A stretch of DNA of 64,000 nucleotides, taken from positions 11,352,152-11,416,151 of the forward strand of contig NC_067197.1 of the NCBI RefSeq assembly GCF_000699445.3, in the 5' to 3' direction. This stretch comes from Schistosoma haematobium. Lineage: Eukaryota > Platyhelminthes > Trematoda > Strigeidida > Schistosomatidae. The translations under genes and the position numbers were made by a program. Of this stretch, positions 1 through 10,800 are shown one piece after another. The notes under the pieces were generated by a model, which had not been told where the DNA came from, searched no databases, and was given only the letters and a program-made list of their open reading frames with translations. Positions within the stretch are counted from its first letter, which is position 1. Every line of letters starts with the position of its first letter.

Positions 1-200
1 AATCCATCATATCAAACCGGACTGTTGCTGTTGCGGTCATCAATCCATTGTCTCACATTTCATTGCTCATGCGTTTTCTTACAAATTGCATTGCGTTCCC
101 GCTCTTCTTTTCTTGATCTCCCTCCATCTTCTGCTGCCAGACATTACGTTCTTTAACTCGCGTCATATAATACATATATTAATATAAGTAGCACACGCCA
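1..200. repeat. Dispersed repeat D, copy 1
   Basis: This stretch recurs with about 80-85% identity at 908-1115 and, in reverse orientation and more decayed, at 11578-11765. Shared landmarks are the ATATCAAACCGG start, the TGCCAGACATTACGTTCTTT block and a closing TATAAGTAGCACAC block. No coding potential is visible. It could be a SINE or part of an LTR; its class is unresolved. Confidence 0.7.
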
Positions 201-907
201 CATTATAATATCTCAAAGACTAAAATGCAGCTAGATGATATAGACTTTCAAGCGGTTTTTTTCTTTCATGAAAGAAAAAAAGCTTGAAATTATGCTAACA
301 GTAGTGATAAAATCATGTATTAGGTTTATTATTATCTAAATGATATTTTCATCTAAATTACTTTATTATTATAAGTAGTTTTGTTAATTTTAAACAATGC
401 AGACAGTATGATGTCGGATAAATCAATTCAGGTATCTGTTATGTAAAAAACTACTAACGAACCAATATATTTTAATATTTATTACTTAAATAAGTTGGTA
501 TGTTCTATCTTTCCATTAACTTAAATAATTAAATTCCAAAATCAATCAGTTGTAACTCGTTATCAGTATTAGAAACTCAAATCTCATGTGTAATATCAAG
601 CATTGTTTATGTTGAATAAGAAATAAGTCTTTTTTTCAAAGACTATTTCATAATTTCATTCTTAATATTAAGGTTCTGTATATTCAGAAACATTAGTTAT
701 TCTATAAAAATAACATTTGATTATCTGATTGATTCTTACTTATTACATGTATTTCATTGAAACTAAGGGATAAAAAAACATGTAAAGGTAAAGGTATTGT
801 AGTGAACAGAACACAGGTGGGGACAACCAAATGTATTTAGCACGAAATTACAGAGTTACTTAGTAAAATAGAAAAACCAAATAGTGAATCGTTAATTTGT
901 AAAATAT
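201..907. other. AT-rich intergenic DNA
   Basis: Low-complexity AT-rich sequence between the two D repeats. No ORF, repeat or structural element could be supported. Confidence 0.5.
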
Positions 908-1115
908 CATTCCACCATATCAAACCGGATTGCTGCTGTTGCAATCATCAATTATTGTCTTACATTTCATGGTTTGTGCGTTTTCTTACAAACTGCATTG
1001 CGTTCCCGTTCTTCCTTTGTTGATCTTTCCCCATCTTCTGCTGCCAGACATTACGTTCTTTAACTCGCGTCATATACTACTTAAATCAGTATAAGTAGCA
1101 CACATCACAGTATAA
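908..1115. repeat. Dispersed repeat D, copy 2
   Basis: Direct-orientation relative of 1-200, with the same order of blocks and scattered substitutions. The two copies are about 710 bp apart, so this may be a local duplication or two independent insertions. Confidence 0.7.
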
Positions 1116-1549
1116 ATAGTTCAATTTATTGATTCTTGTTGTTACGGTGTATATTTCAGTAGACTTTTTTTTGCAAAATGACATCAGAAAATATAATTAT
1201 TCATACTGACAAACAAAACCAATAAATACTCTACAATGCCCTATTTCTTCTAAATTCTACATGAAGTTATGAATTAATTAACCGATTAGATGATAATTTA
1301 AGAAGAAAAAAAAGAAGAATTATAGTATTTGAGTAGTATAAAAATACTATTCAAATTATATAATTTAATTACATATTATAAAATAAGTAATATCAAATAA
1401 CGTAACTCATTTTAATGATATTTATTTTACATTTGAAAGCTTTTTCATATAGTTACTGAAATAAGGAATGTATATGGGTATATTTGGTTGTGTTGATTGA
1501 TATTTTGACTTTTTAAAACAAACTCTGATAATTGTAAGCAATGATGAAT
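1116..1549. other. AT-rich intergenic DNA
   Basis: AT-rich sequence with purine runs around 1300. No gene or repeat could be recognised. Confidence 0.45.
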
Positions 1550-1895
1550 AGTGCCTAGCAGTGGAATCCAGGATGCGCGTCTCCTCCTATTTGGGATTCG
1601 TCAGCTGGATGTACCTACATCTCAGAGAGTAGGTGTTCACTCCAGGACTCGAACCTAGTACCGTTCGCTTCAAAGTCCATCGCGTTATCCACTCAGCTGC
1701 TGACTCCTGATAGCCACTTGCTTGTGCAACGGAGTGAAGTTTAAATTCACTTGGTATTGTTTGGCTTGTATCTTCCCATTGAGGTTTAAGACTGCAATTG
1801 ATCAGTCTGCCATATACCAATAACAGACTGATCAATTGCAGTCTTAAACCCCAATGGGAAGATACAAGCCTAACAATACCAAGTGAATTTAAATT
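1550..1895 (-). repeat. Smα-type SINE ending in a 70-bp palindrome
   Basis: On the minus strand this reads as a tRNA-derived SINE: a degraded box B (TTCGAGTCC type) near 1650, then a hammerhead-like domain at 1563-1620. The hammerhead keeps CUGACGA, but stem II, the GAAA box and the cleavage triplet carry substitutions, so activity is doubtful. The distal end (1740-1809) is repeated as an inverted arm at 1824-1893 around a 14-nt spacer, giving a near-perfect 70-bp hairpin. This family matches the published schistosome Smα element with its hammerhead. Confidence 0.8.
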
Positions 1896-2465
1896 CTGAT
1901 AAGTTTTTCCATTGACAAAAATCAGGTATTATCGTGTATGTTTTTCCAGTTTAACGTTTTTATGAATGTTTTCTTTTTCAAATAATTTATATTTCCTGTT
2001 TATTAATGTACTGAATACAATGACATCAGCATATAATTCACAATGAATTATCTGAATATTAAATAAAATAGCTTTATTGTTGTCAACCAAAAAAAAAAAA
2101 AAAACAACAGAAAATTCTAAAATCTATCCATCTTTCTAAAAGGATTGTGTTGAGGTCTTGATTTCACACTGGAATTCTTTTAGAAGAAGAGTACACGTGG
2201 TTTTTATATGTCAGTAAGTTATATTGAATGTTTGAGACCAATGTTCACGATTAGCATGTTTATTTATTGTTGTGGATCATAATAGAAAACATTGAGTGCA
2301 CTACATCAAGAATAAAGATAATACAATACAATACAAAGGTGTATTAAACTTGATAATTAGATAATGAAGAAACGATCTTTTTGAATGAAATCCCTTACAG
2401 AAAATATTTCTATGAACCTTGTTGTCTTCTGAACACATTATGATAATTACTAGTATAGGGGTTGT
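1896..2465. other. AT-rich intergenic DNA
   Basis: Contains an A-run at 2090-2103 and no supportable gene. The short ORFs here are chance. Confidence 0.45.
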
Positions 2466-2469
2466 GGAG

Positions 2470-2600
2470 AATCCCGCTCGCGGGGTCGTGGATGCGCACT
2501 GCTGAGGAGTCCCACAATAGGACGAAACGGCCGTCCAGTGCTTCCAGGTTTTCAATTGTGATGCTCTGACATCAATCGGTTCATGATCTCAATCAAAAAC
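2470..2600 (+). repeat. Family B SINE, 5'-truncated
   Basis: Starts inside the box-B-distal part of the SINE and runs through its hammerhead domain to the GGTTCATGATCTCAATC tail. This tail variant (GATG then TTAG or TGAC, instead of AGCTTCAATTGAC) defines a subfamily shared with the copies near 13800 and 40620. Confidence 0.8.
2496..2541 (+). ncRNA. Hammerhead ribozyme, family B, core intact
   Basis: Stem I is GCACTG (2496-2501) pairing perfectly with CAGTGC (2536-2541). The core CTGAGGA (2502-2508) fits CUGANGA. Stem II is GTCC/GGAC (2509-2512 with 2520-2523) around a 7-nt loop. GAAA is at 2524-2527, followed by a very short stem III and the cleavage triplet GTC ending at 2535. All core positions fit a type I hammerhead with a minimal stem III, as in Smα. 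In vivo cleavage is an inference. Confidence 0.8.
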
Positions 2601-2880
2601 ATTATGATAAGACAATAGTTTGTTTGATAAATCAATTATCCATAAAATTTCTTTGTTCACAACGAATTATAAGAGGAAACTAAATGATCTAAAAGTTATT
2701 AATAAGAAGATTATTTAAAATACAACTCAACAGTGAAAAACTGAAACTTGTGTAAGACGAACAGTTTTAAATTAACAAATATCAGATCAAAAATTTTTAC
2801 TTGTTTAAATCCACTTATATTATAATAAGTATAATGATATTTCATAAACATTGGTCCCTTTATTATCTTAAAGAGAGCAA
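2601..2880. other. AT-rich spacer
   Basis: No recognisable feature between the SINE and the Penelope-type hammerhead. Confidence 0.4.
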
Positions 2881-2894
2881 GAATAAAGATTGAT

Positions 2895-2942
2895 GCAGAA
2901 TAATATGAATTCATTTTATTTCGTTAGGTTCTCATCAGCTGC
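2895..2942 (-). ncRNA. Penelope-like element hammerhead
   Basis: On the minus strand: GCAG, CTGATGA, a 9-nt GAACCTAAC in place of a long stem II, GAAA, then a 20-nt near-palindrome as stem III, ATT as the cleavage triplet and CTGC closing stem I. The same block recurs at 20712-20759 (-) and 32880-32927 (+). Hammerheads with minimal stems are known in the pseudo-LTRs of Penelope-like elements, and the 32.9 kb copy lies just downstream of a PLE endonuclease remnant. Confidence 0.7.
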
Positions 2943-3011
2943 TTACAACCTAAATTATTTGAAATTCAAATTATTACAGATATTGACATATTTATACATA
3001 CGAGGGCAATG

Positions 3012-3054
3012 TGTTATAACTTGTCCTTGGATCGTTTTTTACCCCGTCGCCAAT
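3012..3054 (-). other. PBS/leader stub joined to an LTR end
   Basis: On the minus strand, directly after the LTR end, comes ATTGGCGACGGGG (a primer-binding-site-like leader), then about 20 nt, then CAAGTTATAACA, which resembles the last bases of an LTR. The same arrangement occurs at 20240-20293. It looks like an element with nearly all of its interior deleted, or a shared LTR-leader-LTR recombination product. Confidence 0.55.
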
Positions 3055-3567
3055 TGTTAAAATCTGCCGTTTAAATGCTTATTGTCTTGGCTCTTTTAAT
3101 GCTACTTTTTACATCTGGTCGTCGCTGATTGTTATGTCGGAAACGCTTATCACTTATACTCTGAACAAGGGACCTCTGCGATTCCCACGATGAGAAAGTA
3201 AGAACACAAAGACTGGTATAAGTGATGATTTATTAACTCCAAAACAATATGACGACGACGAAGATGACAAATCTAGTAGAAAAATACACTCATTTATATA
3301 TTGATTGTACACCCATTTTTATTAATAATTAGAATGAAATCACATATATGAAAAATACTTAGAGTTATATCAAATCACAGACTGAGCATAGTTTATGTCA
3401 ATGGAATACAAGAATATCGCATATTATGCAGAATAAAATATCATACGAGAAAAGAAAACAAATAATACATTAAGTAATCATTACATTGAATCAAAATGGA
3501 AGTAATCTTGAACTAAACTCATAATGAGTAAATCAATCGAAAATTGACTTTTCTTTCCATTACATCA
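3055..3567 (-). mobile_element. LTR, family G, copy 1
   Basis: On the minus strand it starts TGATGTAATGG and ends TTTTAACA, about 513 bp, with a TATA-like TATATAAATG and an AATAAA-type signal. It is almost identical to 31109-31621. The minus-strand purine run AATGAAGGGTAGG just before its start resembles a polypurine tract, so it was probably a 3' LTR, with a coding remnant upstream at 3568-4080. Confidence 0.75.
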
Positions 3568-4080
3568 CCTACCCTTCATTTTTGAAGACTGTATGTTGAG
3601 ATTCATCTTTAAGTTTTATGACTTCATCCTCCCCCACGAAATAATGTTGGGTCCTCATATTCCCAAGTTACAATTAGTTTGACTCTATTTAAAGCATATT
3701 TCCCGCATTGAGTAAAGAGTCCACTAGAACTGACTAGATGGTGAGGGTCAGCGACATTAGACATGAGGTCACTAAGGTTTGATTCTTGTGAAACATTTTC
3801 ATCAGATCTCTTGAAAATTTCATTAGTAGATAATTGATCACTAGAATAATCAGCATCTATCAAAATTTTATTAGGTTCTTGACCATCCTTTTTAATACAT
3901 CCGACAAATTTTCCTCATTTTTGTAAGAAATTTGATCAAAAACATGTGAGTCATTAAGATAACTCATATCTGGTAAAATAACTAGAAAACCCCAATAAGT
4001 ATATTCATCAGATGATGAGCTCCATTTAATGCAACTGTCTTCATTATGATGCTTGATTCATTTTCTGCTTCTTTGTGGGC
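3568..4080 (-). pseudogene. LTR-retrotransposon coding remnant (C-terminal end)
   Basis: The minus strand holds a broken coding stretch, best seen at 3624-3863 in an acidic 79-residue frame ending TLFRGGG. Upstream sequence needs frame changes and contains stops. Its position immediately upstream of a polypurine tract and LTR suggests the 3' end of a gag-pol or downstream ORF. No catalytic motif is visible, so the exact domain is unknown. Confidence 0.4.
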
Positions 4081-4910
4081 GGGTACTACAATAATTTCTT
4101 ACGCGTTTACACGTCTTTGGTCCGATCGATAAATTCACTGCTATCTAAATCTGTAATCCACAAGACACAACATAATGAAAAATGAATATATGTATTATGA
4201 TGTAGCGAAAATTTCGATCGAGTTAATGAGGTCATAAAATTTTTTGTTTCGAATAAATAAAGTTTGTGAGGGAAAGTTCCAGAACAGTGAAATAGTGATT
4301 AGAACTCATGGAGTTAATAAACATTAGATAATTGTATAATTAAGAAACTGAGACTAGATGTAATGGTAATAAAGAAAGATATGAATTGAGATCAGTCAAT
4401 TATGAATTAAAGAAAAATGACAATGATATAATTTAAACTTCAGAAAGAGTTGAAATAATGAATGACATAATAAACAAAAGATGGGGGGGGGTTGATGTTA
4501 CCAGGGCAAAGAAAGATTTATCATTGTCTCTTTCTGAATACATAGATCTAGTTTTAGGCGTTTGATTGCTATTATTACTATTCAGGTTATTTATATTACT
4601 GATAGATTTACAAAATGTTTATAAAGGGATACAATTATTCCATTATACTTTCATACTAGGATAAATTTCATTTAAATATTGGGGTTTAAATGATTTATTT
4701 TAGTGATTATAAATATAGTAGAAAACAATATTTACAACTAAGTATCCATATACTAAAGATTAAAAAAATACTTGACCCTTAAATCTATTGCAAAATGTTT
4801 TGTATATGATGCACATAATGGATCATTCAAGTGATCATAATAAAAATAAAACATCAAACAATTTAAAGTTTACTTTAAAAGGTACTTGAAATTAGTAAAA
4901 GATATATGAA
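4081..4910. other. AT-rich DNA with a weak LTR echo
   Basis: 4105-4180 weakly resembles the distal part of the LTR at 19728-20239 (shared CCGATCGATAA-ATTCA block). The rest is AT-rich, with a G8 run at 4485. No gene is seen. Confidence 0.35.
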
Positions 4911-4914
4911 TGTC

Positions 4915-5040
4915 CTAACTCTAAATTCACTTGGTATTGGTTGGTTTGTATCTTCCCATTGAGGTTTAAGACTTCGATTGATCAGTCTGTTATCGGCATA
5001 TGTGCATACTGTGCGTATGCCTCGATATTAATTTAATTCA
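4915..5040 (-). repeat. Smα SINE, promoter-side fragment
   Basis: Matches the box-A-side end of the neighbouring Smα copy (TAAATTCACTTGGTATTG, then GGCATATGTGCATA). It contains neither box B nor the hammerhead. It is directly followed by a fuller copy in the same orientation. Confidence 0.65.
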
Positions 5041-5067
5041 CAAGCATTATAAGCAAAGATGGATAGT

Positions 5068-5365
5068 GGCTAGCAGTGGAATCTAGGACGTGCGCTTCGT
5101 TCTATTTGGGACTCGTCAGCTGGGTGTACCAGCATCCCAGAGTTGATGTTCACTCCAGAACTTGAATCCAGTGCCGTTCGCTTCAAAGTCCATCGCGTTA
5201 TCCACTTAGCTACTGAATTCTAATAGCCACCTGCTTATGCCATGGGGTGAAGTTTAAATTCACTTAGTATTGTTTACTTGAATCTTACCATTGATGTTTT
5301 GAACTGCAATTGATCAGTCACTTGCTGGCATATGTGCATAGTAAGCGTATTGCCTTGTCTAGACT
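5068..5365 (-). repeat. Smα-type SINE, nearly complete
   Basis: The minus strand carries the promoter-like tRNA-related region with a TTCAAGTTC-type box B, then the hammerhead, then a CTATCCATC end. It sits in tandem with the fragment at 4915-5040. Confidence 0.8.
5083..5142 (-). ncRNA. Smα hammerhead, slightly decayed
   Basis: The core CUGACGA and the GUC cleavage triplet are present. Stem II is GUCC/GAAC with one mismatch, and GAAA is GAAG, which keeps a possible G-U pair at the base of stem III. Residual activity is possible but uncertain. Confidence 0.65.
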
Positions 5366-7045
5366 AGAAATGGAGGGCAAGAGGAGACAAGAATATTAAA
5401 GAAAATAATGTGAAAACAATTTAAGACTTCATCACTCTGGATAATAAGCTAATATTACTAGGATAATTTTAAGGTGAGAACAAATTGTTTTCAAATACAC
5501 AAAGGAAGGGCTGTTGAGTTTTCCTATGGCTAAGGCTTTAATTAACCTCAGTTCGAAATGGATTACGCTAATATATCACATAGTTTTCATAATCTTCCTC
5601 TTCATATTACACTATCGAGATTTATCAAAGGAACTAATTGATTTAGATATGTAAAAATATTAGTTATATGTGCGTATATTTCTCAAGCCATTTCAACTTC
5701 ATAAAATAAGATGATCAGTACTGTTCACTGTAAATATTTAATTAAAATAACCTAAAATATTTAAAATTTTATAAAATATGAAATGAAGACTAATTCGATA
5801 AAGGAACAATGTGGAGAAATACACAAGATCAAGTAATTCATCTTTTAACTTGATTATAATTAGGTCAACAATCAACTATGGAATTTGAATATTAATGTCA
5901 TGTCATGATATACAGAAATATTTATTTGCTTGGTGGTTCATCTTTTCTTTGGTTAATATTTAAAATGAATTATACGATGTGTCAAAGAATATCTCCTCGA
6001 CTATTCAAAACTGTAAATTATCTTTAGTAAGTTGACAGTTCTGAATTTGTAAATAGTATTGACTTATGGAAGTCTTATTAGAACATAATCATGATTAATT
6101 TAATCCAAAATGATTTGAGTGTGAATCAAAAAGAAACAATAGAAACACATAATTGTAGAGTACCAGAAACAAAAACAGGGTTGTATTCAAATAGGGTAAA
6201 ACGAGTAACTGATGGTGTTAGTGGTTATTGATGAGTATCAACAAATTATTTGTAGAAAAGGTTAATAAACATTCAAAATTCAAATTTTTCATAAGAAATC
6301 AATCAGTAATACCTTCTTTATACATTTTTTCTCATGATGTACGTTGGATTTAGAAAAACAATCTTTATTTTATTGCTTAATCAAGTGAAAAGGTGTGGAA
6401 CAACGAAGAGCTAATTTATTATGATCAATGAATTTTTATACTCAGAATAACATAAATATTTTGTTGTTAAAATCTTTTAGAGTCTGTTTAAATGAAAGAG
6501 AATTTTCACTAAGAATTGACATCAGCTATCAGTAAACTGATGTAAACCAAAAAAACACTGGACAGTTGTTCCTTCATAGAATGGTGATCCTCAGCATCAC
6601 ATACACACCAGGTTTCACAGAGAGTACCCTATTCTTTGATATTATAATCACCGTTCTATAGCGGCCAGTGATCTCAAATTGTCCGTATTCAAACACTACT
6701 ATTCATTCATGTTATCTTCATAACATTTTGTAACATAACTGCTTACCTCGTCGAATAAGTAGTCTAGTTAATATGAAATTTTACAGTTATTGTTCACTAT
6801 ATATGTTGATTTCATTTCTTTATCAATAAACTTAACTAAATATAACGATCTTAATAAAAACAACTACAAACCATATTATCATGACAATTAAGCAGAGAAA
6901 ATTATAATAAGTTGCATTCAAAATCACTACAATGTAAATTAAATTATTTTCAATTTACTTTGTACAGGTGACAACTAAAACAACTTGTTGATTTTTTCTA
7001 CATAAATCATAAACACTTAGTTTTAATGATTGAATTCATTAGTCG
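5366..7045. other. AT-rich intergenic DNA
   Basis: About 1.7 kb with no supportable ORF and no repeat recognised elsewhere in the window. A slightly GC-richer stretch at 6580-6680 is unassigned. Confidence 0.4.
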
Positions 7046-7370
7046 ATCTTAGTTAGATCACTATTGAAGATCTGGAAGCACTGGATGGCTTTTACGTTCT
7101 AGTATACGACTCCTCAGTAGTTCAATCCATATCATATGGAAACAGTTACCCACCTCAGACAATAAATGAATGGTTGCGCAACATCGTGGATCGATTAACA
7201 TCATTCAGTGGTCTATGGGTTAAGCGTTCGCGGAAGAGACCAAAGGACTTTAGATCGTGGATGCGCACTGTTGAAGAGTCCCATACTAGGACAAAACGGT
7301 CGTCCAGCGCTTCCAGGTTCTCAATGGTGATCAATTTTAAATCGACTCATGAATTTAACCAATAAATTTA
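7046..7370. repeat. Family B SINE pair in inverted arrangement
   Basis: 7050-7150 is a minus-strand fragment of family B. 7180-7370 is a plus-strand copy with a degraded box A (AGTGGTCTATGGGTTAAG) and a mutated hammerhead (TTGAAGA core, AAAA for GAAA). The 63-residue frame across it is a SINE artefact. Confidence 0.7.
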
Positions 7371-7600
7371 TTACAACCTCCACAAATCCCCATTTTGATT
7401 TAGTTAATTCATTTCCGATTCTTTTTACATAATTACTGTAATTTTGTTTTTTAATCTCACTTTCAGAATACCAGAATGCTCAAAACACACAAAGTGGTTC
7501 ACGAAGAATATTAATATACGTCAGGTATGAAATATATAAATTTCATTAGGAATAAAGGAATAGTAACAGTTTCAACAAACTAATAGATCAACTAAAATAA

Positions 7601-7830
7601 ATGTATATTTTTCATACTGTACATATGTTGACACATTTCTGTTGGAAATTCTGTATCTGTTTAGTATTCTATCTATTTATATTCAAATACGGTAATTGTA
7701 ACGATTGTGTACTCCATATAAACGATTTAAATAACTGTGCGAAATTGGCTGGAGTTAAGAGAATTCCAGAAAAATATGAAGGGTTTGGATTTGGTTTTGG
7801 TTCAATCGGTGATGTGGAACAAATGTGTCG
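7601..7830 (+). other. Exon 1: signal peptide and module 1
   Basis: Ends at CG|GTAAAT, leaving two bases of an Arg codon. Besides the module cysteines it has an extra C33 near the likely signal cleavage site. A Phe-Gly alternation (residues 61-67) lies between C46 and C76. Confidence 0.75.
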
Positions 7831-10800
7831 GTAAATATTTTGCATGTAATTTTCACTAACTTTTATATGTAACTTATACTAAATAATCTTGATAATTATT
7901 ATCAGAAAGGGTTTTGTGGAAATTTTAGTAATTTCAATAATTGAGATCATCAGTCAATTGAAGCTAGATCACCATGGAAAACCTGGAAGCAATGAACGGC
8001 CGTTTCTTCCTAGTATGGGGCGCCTCAACAGTTCGCATCCATGATCCCGCCCCCTGCAAGATTTTACCCCGAACCTATCAGTCTCGCGCGCGAGCACTTA
8101 ACCACTAGACCACTGAGCCGGTTGGCATCCGACAGTGTTAATGTCTGACTTCAACCAATCCACAAAATTAAGCGACACATCTACTTTTGCCATCAGTTAG
8201 CTGATGTCATACAACAGGCTTTGTTAAAATCCACCGGTAACGACTTCTCACTAGAACTCCAGGAAATGCCTCTTGAAGTCAGTCACTAGTGAGCAGATGA
8301 TTATTATCAGAAGGGATTTTGTGGAGATTTTAATAATTTTATGATTGAATACAGAAACACGTTAATTGTGTTACGTATACGTACTCAGTTAAATGACTAG
8401 TACTTCAATTACATTGAAATTAAATTAAACCACTTATCGGTGTCTAATGACGGTTAAGTAATAAACCAAATTCATGTAAACACAAACGGTCAAGTTAATT
8501 TTTGCTATTTTACTGATAATGAACAACCAAGGTTTTTTACTTTTCTTTTCTATAAATGTCAAAGTTACTTCTTTTTAAAAACACAATGTTATATAGACGG
8601 TTTGACAGCAATACTGTCACAAAAATTCATAAACACATCATTCGATAAAATACCATATTGATTATCTGCTTCCTGAATTAATACAAATAACTCTACACTA
8701 TTGGAAAGTATTAGATCATCCTGAAATGCAGATTCTGGAATGAGACGTGAAGACAGATAATGGATGTAAAAAACATGATTAGAAAATTAGTAAATTATGT
8801 TTATATAAGACGTGAAATGCATAATGCTAACAACTTTCTTGTCATTTTGTATTTTTATCACATTTGGATTCTGTTAGATGTGTATCTTCTAGTTAATTTG
8901 TAATTAGTTTTAAGTTATCTTGACTGGAATTGATTGTTTATTGAGCGATTAGTTGTTATGCGATAAAAAGATGGAAAGTAAGTTTGGCAAACATTTCAAT
9001 TAGATTGGACATATTTGTGTCAAGATACATATAATATGTATATATAATAGTTTTATTGCTTTCTTGGACATTTTATAAATTACTATTATGACACTATTAC
9101 TATTACCATTACATATTAAGAAGCAATAGTCACCTGTTCCATCTGTATGTGAAATACCCCATGGATAACCATTCACAAAAATAATCTGACTATCCTATAT
9201 ATTTTGATACAGTAAGCTGCTATATGATTGTTTAACCTCTACAATATTCAGGATTGGATTCTGAAATTATGTCACTGTTGTATTAGTAGTGGACGTTGGT
9301 CTTTAGAAAATTTGTACTGCATAGCTTCTCACAATTAGTAATTTATTATACTGGTTGATGATCATTGTCAATCAGAATATTTCTTGTTGTTAATTTAATC
9401 TTATTGTTTATTTTATTAATTCAGAACAAAATGGCATATCAAAGTGTATTCATGTGCTCAGTTAACTATTCTAAATCGTTGCTCACCCGAATCGACTTCT
9501 CATTTTAGAAATGTAATGTGGCAATTTATTTTTGATACAACACCTTATGAAAAAGCAGCAAACTATTTATGTCAACATTATAATCTACGTAGTACGTGAG
9601 TTAAATAATATTCTGTTGACGATCAATTTATTTCTTCTTTATGAACAAATGAACTAGATAATTTAACGACTTCTACGTATACTTAACACTGATGAGTGTT
9701 GAGTATTTCACGTCTTAAGTGTAGATGAGTTTTCAAATTCACAACTGTATAGTTTTTATTCATATTTTAAGGGCCCTAAAAAGCTAGTAGCAGAAAGGTT
9801 GCTCTCATTCGTCTGTAAAAGCCGAGATTATCCTAATTAATTCGTTTGGGAATAAAAAGAATCAAATTAGTCTCCAACCATTGTGATTTAAGTTAGTAGA
9901 GTGAACTGAAGAGACTGATTTTAAGATGAAGATAGTTTTCGTCACGAAGTAGAGTCAGATGAAAAACTAAAGAAAAGAGAGCGATTACCCTGAATTTACT
10001 AACTGTTCAAAGCTATTTATCAATGTTTTTCATAAACATAGTCAATAATTGTAATTAAACAGTTCGTTCACTGCAGAGTGACAATTAAGTCTGAACAAAT
10101 TACCTTACACTAAACGGTCGTATTGGATATATGACTACAATTTGATTACATTCAATGAGTTAGAAAAATAAATATGTGACTGTTCAATCGCTGATAAAGT
10201 ACAGTTTTGAATTTTAAATGTTTCCTCCTTAGAGCTTTTATGTACAATGTAATTGTTTATAAAATCGTCGATCTCGACACAAATTTTGGATAAATGCTAT
10301 TGTCGAGTAATTTTATTTGGGGATAAAGTATGAAGTATACTCAATGTTTAAAATCTCATCTGGGTGGCAACAAACAGATCAAATAGAATAGTTTTGATTA
10401 GAATAACAATTCAATGCTTGTAGTCTCCAATCTTCAACATTATATCCTGAGGTTATTCTAAAATAGTAAACAATTCACGGATCAAGTCTTATTTTCAGTG
10501 CTAAAAATGATCTTTGCAGAGTATGCAATATTACATTAAATTTTAATTATTCTTTACACTTTTGTGATGATTGCTTTTTTTATTGCATACAGTTTTCCGA
10601 TACCATCGCGATAAATGTCTTTCCGTATATGAGTCTCAAGTTGAAAACTGTTCCAGACAATATTCAAACCTTTTGTCTCAAACATATTTGCAGTTAGCTA
10701 ATAGTAATCCAGTGAACTCACGCAATGCCGATGAATATGCCAATTACATGAAATCAGTGTTACGTTCAACATATTGTACGTAAGTTGAAAAACTTTATAC

